This document shows positions 1 to 8,180 of a DNA stretch of 15,472 nucleotides, in pieces. This DNA comes from Haemophilus parahaemolyticus (lineage in GTDB: Bacteria > Pseudomonadota > Gammaproteobacteria > Enterobacterales > Pasteurellaceae). The DNA is taken from the NCBI RefSeq assembly GCF_018373095.1, contig NZ_JAHAHT010000036.1, positions 1 to 15,472 of the forward strand, read 5' to 3'. The translations under genes and the position numbers were made by a program. Every line of letters begins with the position of its first letter. Within the stretch, counting starts at the first letter, position 1. The notes beneath the pieces were generated by a model. It ran no database searches. It was not told the origin of the DNA and saw only the letters and a program-made list of their open reading frames with translations.

Positions 1-108
1 AAAAGGCATAAGATGATATGAAATTAATAACCAGGCAAGCAGAGGATGGCGTGGTTTCATCCTAAGATTGATAGGGGTTAACCTGTAAGATAAAAGGACA
101 TGTTCCAT
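1..108 (-). CDS. Unidentified reading frame, 3' end outside window
   Basis: This frame is open from an ATG at 108-106 to the left edge (36 codons), with a second in-frame ATG at 60-58. It overlaps the end of the broken gltS frame in another register. From the second ATG the peptide starts MKPRHPLLAWLLISYHLMPF, with a basic start followed by a hydrophobic stretch, as in a signal anchor or first membrane helix. I do not recognise the family. Neither ATG has a convincing ribosome binding site; an AGG lies directly against the second one. Whether this is a real gene or chance openness in the sequence joined to gltS cannot be settled from 108 bases. Confidence 0.3.
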   Translation of the reverse strand, partial: MEHVLLSYRLTPINLRMKPRHPLLAWLLISYHLMPF

Positions 109-526
109 GACCACCTGTTAGTGTGATAGAACCTGTGATTAAGCCAATTTTAGGGTCTAAGCCAAGTAATGAAGCTAAACCTACACCTACACCATCTTGT
201 ACAAGGATAAGCACGCCTACTATAGCCAGGAAAATTACAAGTGGGAAGCCACCTTGTTTTAAGCGGGAGAAGTCTGCTGATAAGCCAACAGATGAGAAGA
301 AGACAAGCATAAAGGCATTTTGTAAACTTTTCTCAAATTGAAAAGATAAACCGAACCACTGGTAAAGTGCGAAAATGATGGCAGCGGCGATTAAACCTCC
401 TGCAACTGCTTCTGGGATATTGAAATCTTGTAAGAATTGGATTTTTTTTACGAGCAAACGTCCTAAAAGTAATACGAGAGTTGCTGCAATTAGCGTGTGA
501 TAGCCATTTAATATGATTGGTTCCAC
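62..526 (-). pseudogene. gltS: Truncated sodium/glutamate symporter GltS (N-terminal third)
   Basis: GltS is an inner-membrane carrier that imports glutamate with sodium and is normally about 400 residues long. Only 154 codons are present. The start is GTG at 526-524, preceded by AGAGGA at suitable spacing. Residues 1-142 read as GltS: hydrophobic helices, an NIPEAVAGG segment near residues 36-44, an FFSSVGLSADF segment near 77-86, and the family motif GSITLTGGHGT at 132-142. In the intact family this motif sits in the middle of the protein and is followed by more small residues and further helices. Here identity stops abruptly after T142 (codon 103-101): the next residues are CPFILQVNPYQS and then TAG. 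No continuation of GltS is visible in any frame of the remaining 60 bases, so this looks like a join to foreign or rearranged sequence and not a one-base frameshift. The product would be a non-functional half carrier. Confidence 0.75.
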
Positions 527-584
527 GATAAAATTCCTCTTGATTGAACCTACTTTTATGTAGGCAGTTTTTAAATGAGTTTTG

Positions 585-613
585 AAGTTATCGTATTAAA
601 ATTCGTTTGTCAA
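585..613 (-). promoter_or_regulatory. Candidate gltS promoter
   Basis: On the minus strand a perfect -35 TTGACA (613-608) is followed after 17 bases by TAACTT (590-585) as a weak -10. It lies about 60 bases before the GTG start of the truncated gltS. The -10 matches consensus at only three of six positions, so this is tentative. Confidence 0.4.
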
Positions 614-693
614 GATGCTGCATAAGATTTCTTTATTTAAAGGATTATAAATTTTTATGATTTAGATATATCAAGATCTTTAAAACGCAAAAT

Positions 694-722
694 TTGCTTG
701 GCATTATGACAGAATTTATAGA
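694..722 (+). promoter_or_regulatory. Candidate distal rlmJ promoter
   Basis: TTGCTT (694-699) and TATAGA (717-722) are separated by exactly 17 bases, upstream of rlmJ. It would give a leader of a little over 100 nt. A better -10 lies downstream at 761-766, so this may be secondary or spurious. Confidence 0.35.
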
Positions 723-748
723 TATTTAATCTGAGTTTTTTTATTAGC

Positions 749-766
749 TCATGATCATGATATAAT
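749..766 (+). promoter_or_regulatory. Palindromic operator-like site abutting an extended -10 for rlmJ
   Basis: TCATGATCATGA (749-760) is a perfect 12-bp palindrome. Its last three bases, TGA, are the TGn of an extended -10 element, TGA-TATAAT, with a consensus TATAAT at 761-766. No good -35 is present (738-743 is TTTTTA), which fits an extended -10 promoter. A transcript would begin about 65 bases before the rlmJ ATG. A protein bound to the palindrome would compete with RNA polymerase; the binding protein is unknown. Confidence 0.5.
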
Positions 767-839
767 AAAATGAATTAATATAGATGGATAAAGTAATTAA
801 ATTTTAGATTAAATAATTGATTTTAAGGTTTAGAAAAAA

Positions 840-1682
840 ATGCTTAGCTATCGTCATAGTTTCCACGCAGGAAACCACGCAGATGTGCTTAAACACATTG
901 TGCAGCTTCTTATTTTACAGTCACTAAAACAAAAAGAGAAAGGCTTTTTATATTTAGATACTCACTCTGGCACAGGGCGTTATAGCCTGCTTAGTGCAGA
1001 ATCAGAAAAAACGGGCGAATATTTAGAAGGGGTAGCTCGCCTTTGGGAACGGGGTGATTTGCCTGAAGAAGTTGCCCTTTATATTGATGAGCTAAAAAAA
1101 ATCAATTGTGGCGGTAAATTAAAATATTACGCTGGTTCGCCATTATTGGCTGTGAATCAACTTCGCCCGCAAGATCGTGCGATTTTAACTGAGCTTCATC
1201 CAAACGATTTTCCATTATTACGTCAAGAGTTTGCTAAAATAGAGAATGTGCAGACCAAACGTGAAAATGGTTTCCAACAATTAAAATCAGCATTACCACC
1301 GAAAGAACGCCGTGGTTTTGTGTTTATTGACCCATCTTACGAGCTCAAAGAAGATTACGAATTAGTGGTTAAAGCCATTGAAGAAGGTTATAAACGCTTT
1401 GCGACAGGCGTATATGCGATTTGGTATCCTGTAGTGCTTCGTCAACACACTAAACGTATCGTACGTGGTTTGCAAGAAACTGGAATTCGCAAGATTTTAC
1501 AGATTGAACTTGCTGTTCGCCCAGATTCAGACCAACGTGGAATGACTGCAAGTGGAATGATTATTATCAATCCGCCTTGGCTGTTAGAAAGCCAGATGAA
1601 AAAAATTCTGCCTTACTTAACAGATATACTTGCGCCAGAGGGGATAGGTTCTTGGAGCGTTGATTGGATTACACCAGAATAA
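840..1682 (+). CDS. rlmJ: 23S rRNA (adenine(2030)-N6)-methyltransferase RlmJ
   Basis: This enzyme uses S-adenosylmethionine to methylate N6 of A2030 in 23S rRNA, a cytoplasmic ribosome-maturation step. The 280-residue length is normal for the family. The N-terminus MLSYRHSFHAGNHADVLKH is the family signature. The SAM-binding motif LDTHSGTG falls at residues 39-46. The catalytic motif is D164-P-S-Y167, with the aspartate at the position used in the E. coli enzyme; the third residue is Ser. The C-terminal half holds the expected SGMIIINPPW block. The ATG at 840 is preceded by AAGG at 825-828, a weak site with rather long spacing, but the family N-terminus fixes this start. The gene was formerly named yhiR and is related to Haemophilus comJ. 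It is followed 60 bases later by ytfJ on the same strand, with no clear terminator between them. Confidence 0.95.
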   Translation: MLSYRHSFHAGNHADVLKHIVQLLILQSLKQKEKGFLYLDTHSGTGRYSLLSAESEKTGEYLEGVARLWERGDLPEEVALYIDELKKINCGGKLKYYAGSPLLAVNQLRPQDRAILTELHPNDFPLLRQEFAKIENVQTKRENGFQQLKSALPPKERRGFVFIDPSYELKEDYELVVKAIEEGYKRFATGVYAIWYPVVLRQHTKRIVRGLQETGIRKILQIELAVRPDSDQRGMTASGMIIINPPWLLESQMKKILPYLTDILAPEGIGSWSVDWITPE

Positions 1683-1742
1683 TGATTACTTTGTTTCATG
1701 AACTGTTTAATAATTTAATCAAATTAATTTAAGGAATTAAAA

Positions 1743-2300
1743 ATGAAAAAATTTATTACCCTATGCGTAGTTGGTGGAATGGCATTTACTGGTTCAGTAT
1801 TGGCACATAATCTAACTCTTGAGCAAGCATTACCTCAAGTGAATGTTTCTGATAAGGGCGAGATTATTTTAAAAGGCAATGAAGTTGCATTTCAATTATG
1901 GAAATCAACTGCTTTAAGTGGAAAAGTAAGAATTGTTCACCATTTAGCTGGTAGAAGTACAGCGAAAGAAAAAAATCAAGCGGTTATTGATGCAATTAAA
2001 TCCGCACATTTTGATTCTACAAAATATCAAACAACAACAATTATTAACGCAGATGATGCCATAGTCGGAACGGGTATTTTTGTAAAAAATAGTGCAGAAA
2101 ATGGAAAAAAAGAAAATCCTCACAGCCAAGTTGTGCTAGATAATATAAGTTCAGTGAAGAATGCTTGGGCATTGAAAGGCAAAGAAAGTGCAATTATCGT
2201 ATTAGATAAAAATGGCCAGGTAAAATTTGTCAAAGAAGGACAGCTATCAGACGAAGAAATTAAAGCAGTTATTAACCTTGTTTATAAATTAAGCCAATAA
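1743..2300 (+). CDS. ytfJ: YtfJ-family periplasmic protein
   Basis: This is a 185-residue exported protein of the YtfJ family, which is predicted to have a thioredoxin-like fold and whose function is not established. A signal peptide covers residues 1-21 (MKKF, hydrophobic core, then VLA) with cleavage before HNLTLEQ. Hallmarks seen are KVRIVHHLAGR (60-70), STAKEKN (72-78), YQTTTIINADDAIVGTGIFVK in the middle, and SAIIVLDKNGQVKFVKEG near the end. No CxxC pair is present, so redox activity of the classical type is not expected. AAGGA at 1732-1736 gives a good ribosome binding site six bases before the ATG. It probably shares a transcript with rlmJ, although the AT-rich 60-base gap could hold a weak promoter of its own. 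Confidence 0.92.
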   Translation: MKKFITLCVVGGMAFTGSVLAHNLTLEQALPQVNVSDKGEIILKGNEVAFQLWKSTALSGKVRIVHHLAGRSTAKEKNQAVIDAIKSAHFDSTKYQTTTIINADDAIVGTGIFVKNSAENGKKENPHSQVVLDNISSVKNAWALKGKESAIIVLDKNGQVKFVKEGQLSDEEIKAVINLVYKLSQ

Positions 2301-2331
2301 ATTAGCATTAGCTTTGCATCGTGAAAATTTA

Positions 2332-2362
2332 AAGGCAAGTATAAAAACAGCTATTTTGCCTT
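2332..2362 (+). terminator. Possible terminator after ytfJ
   Basis: AAGGCAA (2332-2338) and TTGCCTT (2356-2362) can form a 7-bp stem, with ATA/TAT inside able to extend it across a large loop. Downstream bases are AT-rich (ATATGATTATTTTT) and not a clean T run. It lies between the convergent ytfJ and cydD genes. The rest of 2301-2482 shows no coding sequence and no clear terminator for cydD. Confidence 0.35.
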
Positions 2363-2482
2363 ATATGATTATTTTTAAAAAAATCCTTTATTGTATAAGT
2401 TCCTCTTACGTTTCAGTATTTATAAGGGAAATGGGCTTTCTCTGTTCGTTTATCTAAAGGTTCTTTTTTATCATTACAATTT

Positions 2483-4225
2483 TTAATTACCGCTTAACAA
2501 GTCCGCAAAATCTCCTTGGGATTTAATCTCTACAAATTTTCCTTTTTGAACAATCAGCCCTTTTTTCATGACCCAAATTTCATCACAATTTGCTAAATCT
2601 TCAATGCGGTGAGTGATCATTAAGGTGGTGTGTTGTTGGCTTAAATGCTGCAAGGCTTGTAGTACTTGTTGTTCCGATTGCAAGTCTAAACTTGCAGTGG
2701 GTTCATCTAACATCAATAGCTCATAATTTCTCAGCAAGGCACGAGTTATTGCAATACGCTGAGCTTGCCCACCAGATATACCGACATTGCTATCTTGCAC
2801 TTGGTGTTCTAAGCCTAAGCGGTGAACGAACTCATCCGCTTTAGAAAGCGAAAGGGCTTGTGCAATGGCTTGTTCTGAGACTTCGTAATTACCAAGCAAA
2901 ATATTCTCTTTTAATGAACCACGAATAAGCTGAGGATTTTGCCCCACCCACGCTAATTTTTCTCGCCATTGGCTTAAGTTTAATTCACGTAGTTCAATGC
3001 CATTGATTATAACCGAGCCTTCATATGGTAAGAAACCAAGTAGCATATTCATTAATGAACTTTTGCCAGCACCGCTTTGACCAACTAAAGCAATATGCTG
3101 TTTTTCGAAAATTTCGAAATTAAGTGGCTGAGTTAAGCGTTTGCCTTGCGGAGAAAGCACTACACAATCTTTCGCTTGAATCATAAGCGGTTGATTTAGT
3201 AAATCTTTTTGCGAAGATTGGTGAGTCAGCACTTCTTCGTTTAAAAAGGCTTCAATATTATCTGCTGCAGCCATTGCTGCAGCTTTATCATGATAAAATA
3301 TGCCCAATTCACGCAATGGCTGATAAAATTCTGGTGCAAGCATCAAACAGAAAAAGCCCGTAAATAGCCCAACAGCAGCGTTGTAGCCACCAAAATCTAG
3401 CTCGCCTAAGAAAGTAAAACCAAAATAAACCGCCATTACTGCAATCGAAATTGCGGTGAAAAACTCTAACACCGCCGAAGAAAGAAATGCCATTTTCAGT
3501 ACATCCATCGTACTCAAACGAAATTCTTCGGTACTTTGGTAAATCTGTTCAGTTTGCTTTTCAGCTTGCCCAAATAGGCGGATCGTTTCTAATCCGCGAA
3601 GTTTATCCAAAAATTGACCGCTCATTCTTGAAAGTACGCTAATGTTGCGTTGGTTAGCTTCTACCGCTTTAATGCCTGCTAATGCCATAAAAATAGGGAG
3701 AAGTGGTAACGTTATAAATAAAATCAAGCCTGCTGCCCAATTGATTGGGAAGACTACGCAGAGAATCAAGATCGGCACAATCAGCGATAAAAATTGCTGA
3801 GGCAGATAGCGAGCATAGAAATTATGCAGGTTTTCTACCTGTTCCAACATTAAATTTGCCCAACTACCCGTTGGTTTTTGTTGAAGCGACATTGGTCCAA
3901 CTGCCAATAATTTTTGGATAATCTGCTGGCGTAAATGCAATCGCAAAGTTTGCCCTGCTTTAAAGCCCATTCGTTCACGCAGCCAGAACAGCACCGCTTT
4001 AGCGGTAAAACAGCCAAATAATAATCCGATTTCAGGCAGAAACTGTCTAGCGGTTTGGTGTTCGATAATCATTTTATGCAGCATCAAGGCAATCAATACC
4101 ATCTGTCCCATCATAAATAAGGCAGTGATTACCCCAAAAAAGATGTTTAATAGAAGATACTTTTTGACAATTTTTTGCTGTTCACGCAGCCATTTTTGTA
4201 ATAATTTTTGTCGTTCTTTTTTCAT
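2483..4225 (-). CDS. cydD: CydD, half of the CydDC thiol exporter (ABC transporter)
   Basis: CydD forms a heterodimer with CydC in the inner membrane, exports glutathione and cysteine to the periplasm, and is needed to assemble cytochrome bd oxidase. The 580-residue protein has an N-terminal membrane domain with about six helices (roughly 22-310) and a C-terminal ATPase domain: Walker A GQSGAGKS at 382-389, signature ISGGQ at 483-487, Walker B LLMLDEP at 503-509 and H-loop histidine at 539. Features that point to CydD and not CydC are the QQKPTGSWANLMLEQVENLHNFYARYLPQQ region (115-144) and PLRELGIFYHDKAAAMAAADNIE (303-325). The ATG at 4225 lies 27 bases after the tamB stop, with AGAG as a modest ribosome binding site. 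The usual neighbour cydC is absent downstream, where the converging ytfJ lies. I judge the gene intact; the odd point is its company. Confidence 0.92.
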   Translation of the reverse strand: MKKERQKLLQKWLREQQKIVKKYLLLNIFFGVITALFMMGQMVLIALMLHKMIIEHQTARQFLPEIGLLFGCFTAKAVLFWLRERMGFKAGQTLRLHLRQQIIQKLLAVGPMSLQQKPTGSWANLMLEQVENLHNFYARYLPQQFLSLIVPILILCVVFPINWAAGLILFITLPLLPIFMALAGIKAVEANQRNISVLSRMSGQFLDKLRGLETIRLFGQAEKQTEQIYQSTEEFRLSTMDVLKMAFLSSAVLEFFTAISIAVMAVYFGFTFLGELDFGGYNAAVGLFTGFFCLMLAPEFYQPLRELGIFYHDKAAAMAAADNIEAFLNEEVLTHQSSQKDLLNQPLMIQAKDCVVLSPQGKRLTQPLNFEIFEKQHIALVGQSGAGKSSLMNMLLGFLPYEGSVIINGIELRELNLSQWREKLAWVGQNPQLIRGSLKENILLGNYEVSEQAIAQALSLSKADEFVHRLGLEHQVQDSNVGISGGQAQRIAITRALLRNYELLMLDEPTASLDLQSEQQVLQALQHLSQQHTTLMITHRIEDLANCDEIWVMKKGLIVQKGKFVEIKSQGDFADLLSGN

Positions 4226-4252
4226 TTATTTCTCTATTGAGATGGGCATGTT

Positions 4253-7200
4253 TTAGTCAAAATCAAAACGATACATTAAATCAACCGCTTGATTCACGCT
4301 GGAAACCCATTGTAAATACAATTTTGGTGCAAGATTATAGCGTAGAGTCAGCTCCGTTAAAGGAGCAAAAAGTCCAACCCCATATTTCACTCTAAATTTT
4401 GGTGTAAGACTAGCACTTACTTCCACTTTCGTGTTGTCGCCAATTCCTGCTGTAGTCACATTCAAGTCATTAAGCCCAAAGGCATTTCCGACCTTACCCA
4501 CTAATTTACTACTTTTAGACAAACTTAAGCCTATCACCGCTGCTGCCATTGAGTTATTTGCATTTCCATCACCGCTACTATCTAGTGAACGCCCTGTTAG
4601 CACATAAGAAAGTGCATCATTTTGCGACATCGCAGGCTCAGAGAAAACCTTAACTTCAGGACGGTCGGCTAATCCATATACCTTCACACCTGCAATGATA
4701 GAACTATCTTCCATTGCTTCTGGATTGCGGATTGCCTCAATATTCAAATTTGGTTGAGAAGGTAATCCTGCGAAGCTGATTTGTCCTTTGCGGATAATTA
4801 AATCTTGCCCAAATGAAGCATATCGCCCTTTAGTTAAATTCACCTGTCCATATAGCCCTAAACCCTGTTTGCCTTGGCGCACTGCAATGGTGCCATCTAA
4901 ATTCGCTTTCAAGCCATAAGCATTGAGATTCACATCATCACCAATATGAATGTTAATATTTGATTTAATCGCCATCCCACTTGAGGTGGTTTGAGGAATT
5001 TGACGTTGTGCTAACGGGATTTTTTTCTTCACTGAACCATCCATAATTACTTCGTCGTCGCTCACACTTACTGCACTTTCAGGCAGCTCTTCGACCTCAA
5101 TTCTTGCCCATGGAATATCAATATTGCCGCCTAACTCAAGTTCTTTTGGTGTGACCGAAACCGAAATATTCGGGCTTATTTCCACTTTCCCAATATTTGG
5201 CATACTCACTTTAAAGCGATTAGCACGGGCGTTAATGGTGCTTCGCCATGCATTCAGTTTTCGCCAATCGGCAGAACCCTCTAAATGCAAATCACTTTCT
5301 GGTGTTTTGATCATACCTGAAAGGGTTGAATTTGTTCCTAGGAAATTCATTGCCAAATGTCCATCTGTAATATCAAACGGCATTGAAACCGATTTTGCAC
5401 GTAAATCGTGTAAAATCAATTGCCCATGCAATTGTGGTGCGAGCATATTGCCGCTCATTGTTAATTTCGCATTAATATTACCATCGACCGTCTCACCTCC
5501 CATCAATAATGGTTTGATTAGACGAAGTGAAATTTGATCAATATTAATTTTCCCAGATAAGGTGCGCAATTTGATGATATCTTTTATCACCAAATCCGTT
5601 ACAAGCCGCCCATTGTTTTCAATTTGCAGATCCGTTTTGAGATTAAGATTATTGTCTGCCAAACGTGCATTGATTTTAAGTGGGCTTGCAGTTATCGGGA
5701 AAGTTCTGCCTTCAGATAAGATTTGAGTGAATTTTAAGCTGTTTGAGTTCACCTCTAAATTCACTTGTGGTGCTCTGTTTTTAAACCATGCAGCTTCACC
5801 TTTTGCTGAAAGAATACCTGATAATTTCATACTGTTATCTAAATAATCTTTCACTATCTCTAAATTTAATCGCTTAATCTCAAATGGGATGTTCCCATCT
5901 TGTCCCGCGTTAAAGGTTTGCGGGAAGCAGAGTTCTGCGTGTGAATTTAACCAGCAATGTGGAGACACTTGAGCATTAATTTGCTGATTGTTGTAGTTCA
6001 CATTCACAGTTTGGTTGGTTTTAAACTTGCCTAGTTCTTGGTTTTCAATTACTAATTGGTTAATTTGTCCATTCCACACCTGTTGCAAGCGGTCAAATTT
6101 GCCAGAAAGTTGCAAATTAGCCGAGATTGGGTCCCCTTTTGCGTTGAACGTGAGACTATGTTGCGCTTCTGAGCCTTTTGCATTGAGATCAACTTTTTCA
6201 ACTTTAATTTCTCCATAGGTAAGTTTTCGAAGCGTAATAGCCACATCTCCTTGAATGTTTTTTTCGGTCGTAACTTTCCCTTTCGCCGTTAAATGTTGTA
6301 AATTAAGATCATCATACGCCACATTATTAGCAGTTAGATCGAGCTCTAAGTTTGGCTCGCTCACTTTACCCAAAAGCGTTATATTACCTTTGATGCCCGC
6401 TTTTAAACGTGGCACTAAACCTTGTAAATTAGGGGCGTTTAGATTAGCGGTAAAGTTTGAATTGTCACCCAACACGCCTTGCATTGCGATGCGATTTTCG
6501 CCATAAATCAAGGTTGCATTTGGTACGTTCAACAAGGTTTGATGATCTGACTTCAATTGTCCTTGAAGCTGTAAAGTACGTTGTGAAAGAGTCCCTTTGA
6601 TGTCCATTTTGGGCACATCTATCGCCCATTCATTGTGCTCTTCCCCGCGAGCGGCATAACCTTTACTTTCAAGATCACCACTTAATAATGAAGACCAATC
6701 TGGAGAGAGAGATTTTGTGTTGATATTATTGAGCTGTAATTTACTTTGCCATTCTACTCCATCACGCCAATCCACTAAGCCAGAAAGCTGAGCTTTTCCG
6801 TCTAAAGCGGTTAAATTTAGGTCATCAATGGCAAAATGGGTAATAGTGCCATTGCCTTTTAAATTCACACTTGTAGCAGGAATATTCGCTCCCTTCGCAT
6901 TGCCTGAAAGCGAGAGTTGATAATGGCGCATATCACCCTGTAAATTCAAAGCAATATTATTTAATTTCAGCGGATCTTCGCCCTTTTTAGGGAAGAAAGG
7001 ATAAGTCAAAGATTGGCTTTTTAGACTAAGATTAAACGGGTTGTTTTCGGTGGCTAACGCAATATTACCTTCTAATTCGGCTTGAATTGCCCCCAAAGTT
7101 TTTACATTTAATGCTGTTTTTTGGAAAAGAGCGCCAGAAAGGGCAATTTCTGCACTCTTCACAGGAATTTCTGATGAGAAATTTTGCAAACCTTCTGCAT

Positions 7201-8179
7201 GCAGTTGAAAATCAAGCGGATAATCGCCGTTTAGCACAAGTTGCCCTTGCCCCAAAAGATGACCTTGCTTACTTTTTAGATCTAAATAGCGAATTTCAAC
7301 AGTCTGATGATTCGCTTTTGCGACTAAGGTTGCCTGATCTAAATTAAAAATCTGATTTGGTTTTTTATCTTGGTTCAACGGCTTTTGGCTAATGTTGATA
7401 TTCGCTAACTTTAGCTGTTCAATATTGAAATCAAGTGGTAACGCAAGCGGTTGAATATTATCAAGAAAAGGCGAATTAAGTGTTTGTTGAATAGCTGCCC
7501 AATCAATTGGCTCTTTTGCAGATTTTGCTTCAGATTTGATCGCTTGCTCTGGTTCATTTGTCGATTGAGGTGCAAGCGAAATTGCCAAGCCATTTAGCTC
7601 GGTTGGAAAAAGAGTGACTGAGCGTCCTTTGCCTTGAATGCCTGATTGGAAATGATCAAGCTGAATATCAAGATCATCCACTTTAACGTTGAGATTGTCC
7701 AAAGCAATATTTTTTGCGGTAATACCAAGCGGAAGATTGAATTCGGTAAAAGGCTTGTGATCTTTTTGAGGTTGAGAAGGCAAAAGTTGTATAGTATCAA
7801 TCACAACCTTCGCCTCTTTTAAGCTTAGATTTTCAAGGCAAGCATCATATTTCCACAGGCAAGAAAAATCGAAATGTAATTGTGCCAAGCCTGCAGAGAC
7901 CTCAAATCCTGCCATTTTGTATTGAGTATTGGTGAGCGTCAGCCCCTCTTGCAAGCTACCTTCAATCTGTTCAATGGAAAGTGTATCTAATAAGCGATCA
8001 GCGAGGTGAATGACTGAGCGTTGTCCGTAGCCTGTGGTAAGATAGCCAATTCCGCCAATAGAAAGTAGCGAAATTACACCAAGCATTCGACTCAGAAACT
8101 TACCTTTACGTTTTGGCTTTGTTTCTGAAGATTGCTTTTCTGTTTTGTTTAATTGTTCTGTTATTTCTTGTTCTTGCAT
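4253..8179 (-). CDS. tamB: Translocation and assembly module protein TamB
   Basis: TamB is a very long inner-membrane-anchored periplasmic protein of the AsmA-like family (DUF490 C-terminus). It works with the outer-membrane protein TamA and is implicated in outer-membrane protein assembly and in phospholipid transport between the membranes. The 1308-residue length is in the normal range. A lysine-rich cytoplasmic start (to about residue 27) is followed by one membrane helix at about 31-50. The bulk is repetitive beta-strand sequence that in the family folds into a hydrophobic groove. The C-terminus carries the conserved segment with SYVLTGRSL, the KVGNAFGLNDLNVTTAG block, and an ending of KLYLQWVSSVNQAVDLMYRFDFD type. 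The ATG at 8179 follows the tamA stop with one base between, so translation is probably coupled. Long reading frames on the opposite strand inside this gene are shadows. Confidence 0.95.
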   Translation of the reverse strand: MQEQEITEQLNKTEKQSSETKPKRKGKFLSRMLGVISLLSIGGIGYLTTGYGQRSVIHLADRLLDTLSIEQIEGSLQEGLTLTNTQYKMAGFEVSAGLAQLHFDFSCLWKYDACLENLSLKEAKVVIDTIQLLPSQPQKDHKPFTEFNLPLGITAKNIALDNLNVKVDDLDIQLDHFQSGIQGKGRSVTLFPTELNGLAISLAPQSTNEPEQAIKSEAKSAKEPIDWAAIQQTLNSPFLDNIQPLALPLDFNIEQLKLANINISQKPLNQDKKPNQIFNLDQATLVAKANHQTVEIRYLDLKSKQGHLLGQGQLVLNGDYPLDFQLHAEGLQNFSSEIPVKSAEIALSGALFQKTALNVKTLGAIQAELEGNIALATENNPFNLSLKSQSLTYPFFPKKGEDPLKLNNIALNLQGDMRHYQLSLSGNAKGANIPATSVNLKGNGTITHFAIDDLNLTALDGKAQLSGLVDWRDGVEWQSKLQLNNINTKSLSPDWSSLLSGDLESKGYAARGEEHNEWAIDVPKMDIKGTLSQRTLQLQGQLKSDHQTLLNVPNATLIYGENRIAMQGVLGDNSNFTANLNAPNLQGLVPRLKAGIKGNITLLGKVSEPNLELDLTANNVAYDDLNLQHLTAKGKVTTEKNIQGDVAITLRKLTYGEIKVEKVDLNAKGSEAQHSLTFNAKGDPISANLQLSGKFDRLQQVWNGQINQLVIENQELGKFKTNQTVNVNYNNQQINAQVSPHCWLNSHAELCFPQTFNAGQDGNIPFEIKRLNLEIVKDYLDNSMKLSGILSAKGEAAWFKNRAPQVNLEVNSNSLKFTQILSEGRTFPITASPLKINARLADNNLNLKTDLQIENNGRLVTDLVIKDIIKLRTLSGKINIDQISLRLIKPLLMGGETVDGNINAKLTMSGNMLAPQLHGQLILHDLRAKSVSMPFDITDGHLAMNFLGTNSTLSGMIKTPESDLHLEGSADWRKLNAWRSTINARANRFKVSMPNIGKVEISPNISVSVTPKELELGGNIDIPWARIEVEELPESAVSVSDDEVIMDGSVKKKIPLAQRQIPQTTSSGMAIKSNINIHIGDDVNLNAYGLKANLDGTIAVRQGKQGLGLYGQVNLTKGRYASFGQDLIIRKGQISFAGLPSQPNLNIEAIRNPEAMEDSSIIAGVKVYGLADRPEVKVFSEPAMSQNDALSYVLTGRSLDSSGDGNANNSMAAAVIGLSLSKSSKLVGKVGNAFGLNDLNVTTAGIGDNTKVEVSASLTPKFRVKYGVGLFAPLTELTLRYNLAPKLYLQWVSSVNQAVDLMYRFDFD
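6085..6102 (+). repeat. DNA-uptake signal sequence, extended form, one mismatch
   Basis: GCAAGCGGTCAAATTTGC differs from the Actinobacillus-type uptake core ACAAGCGGT only at the first base and keeps the following CAAATTT extension typical of that signal. It lies inside tamB. Other one-mismatch cores are at 7443-7451 (GCAAGCGGT, also tamB) and near 1975 (TCAAGCGGT, in ytfJ). Naturally competent Pasteurellaceae take up DNA carrying this word preferentially. Confidence 0.6.
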
Positions 8180-8180
8180 A

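Larger units (their letters stand above)
527..839. other. Intergenic divergent promoter region between gltS and rlmJ
   Basis: This 313-base gap is very AT-rich and holds no open frame of interest. It carries a candidate gltS promoter on the minus strand, two candidate rlmJ promoters on the plus strand and a 12-bp palindrome (all listed separately). A small hairpin, CCTAC-TTTTAT-GTAGG, near 549-564 would lie in the gltS leader close to its ribosome binding site. No RNA gene was recognised. Confidence 0.7.

Noticed and set aside
1..61. End of an insertion sequence joined to gltS
   Set aside because: No terminal inverted repeat, target duplication or transposase motif can be seen in the short stretch available, so a mobile element is not claimed.
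1944..2129. 61-codon minus-strand frame inside ytfJ
   Set aside because: It is antisense to conserved YtfJ motifs and its Cys/Ile-rich product looks like reverse-frame translation of AT-rich coding DNA.
5124..5537. 137-codon open frame on the plus strand inside tamB
   Set aside because: It lies antisense to the conserved C-terminal part of TamB, has no ribosome binding site of note and its product resembles no protein; it is a shadow of tamB codon use.
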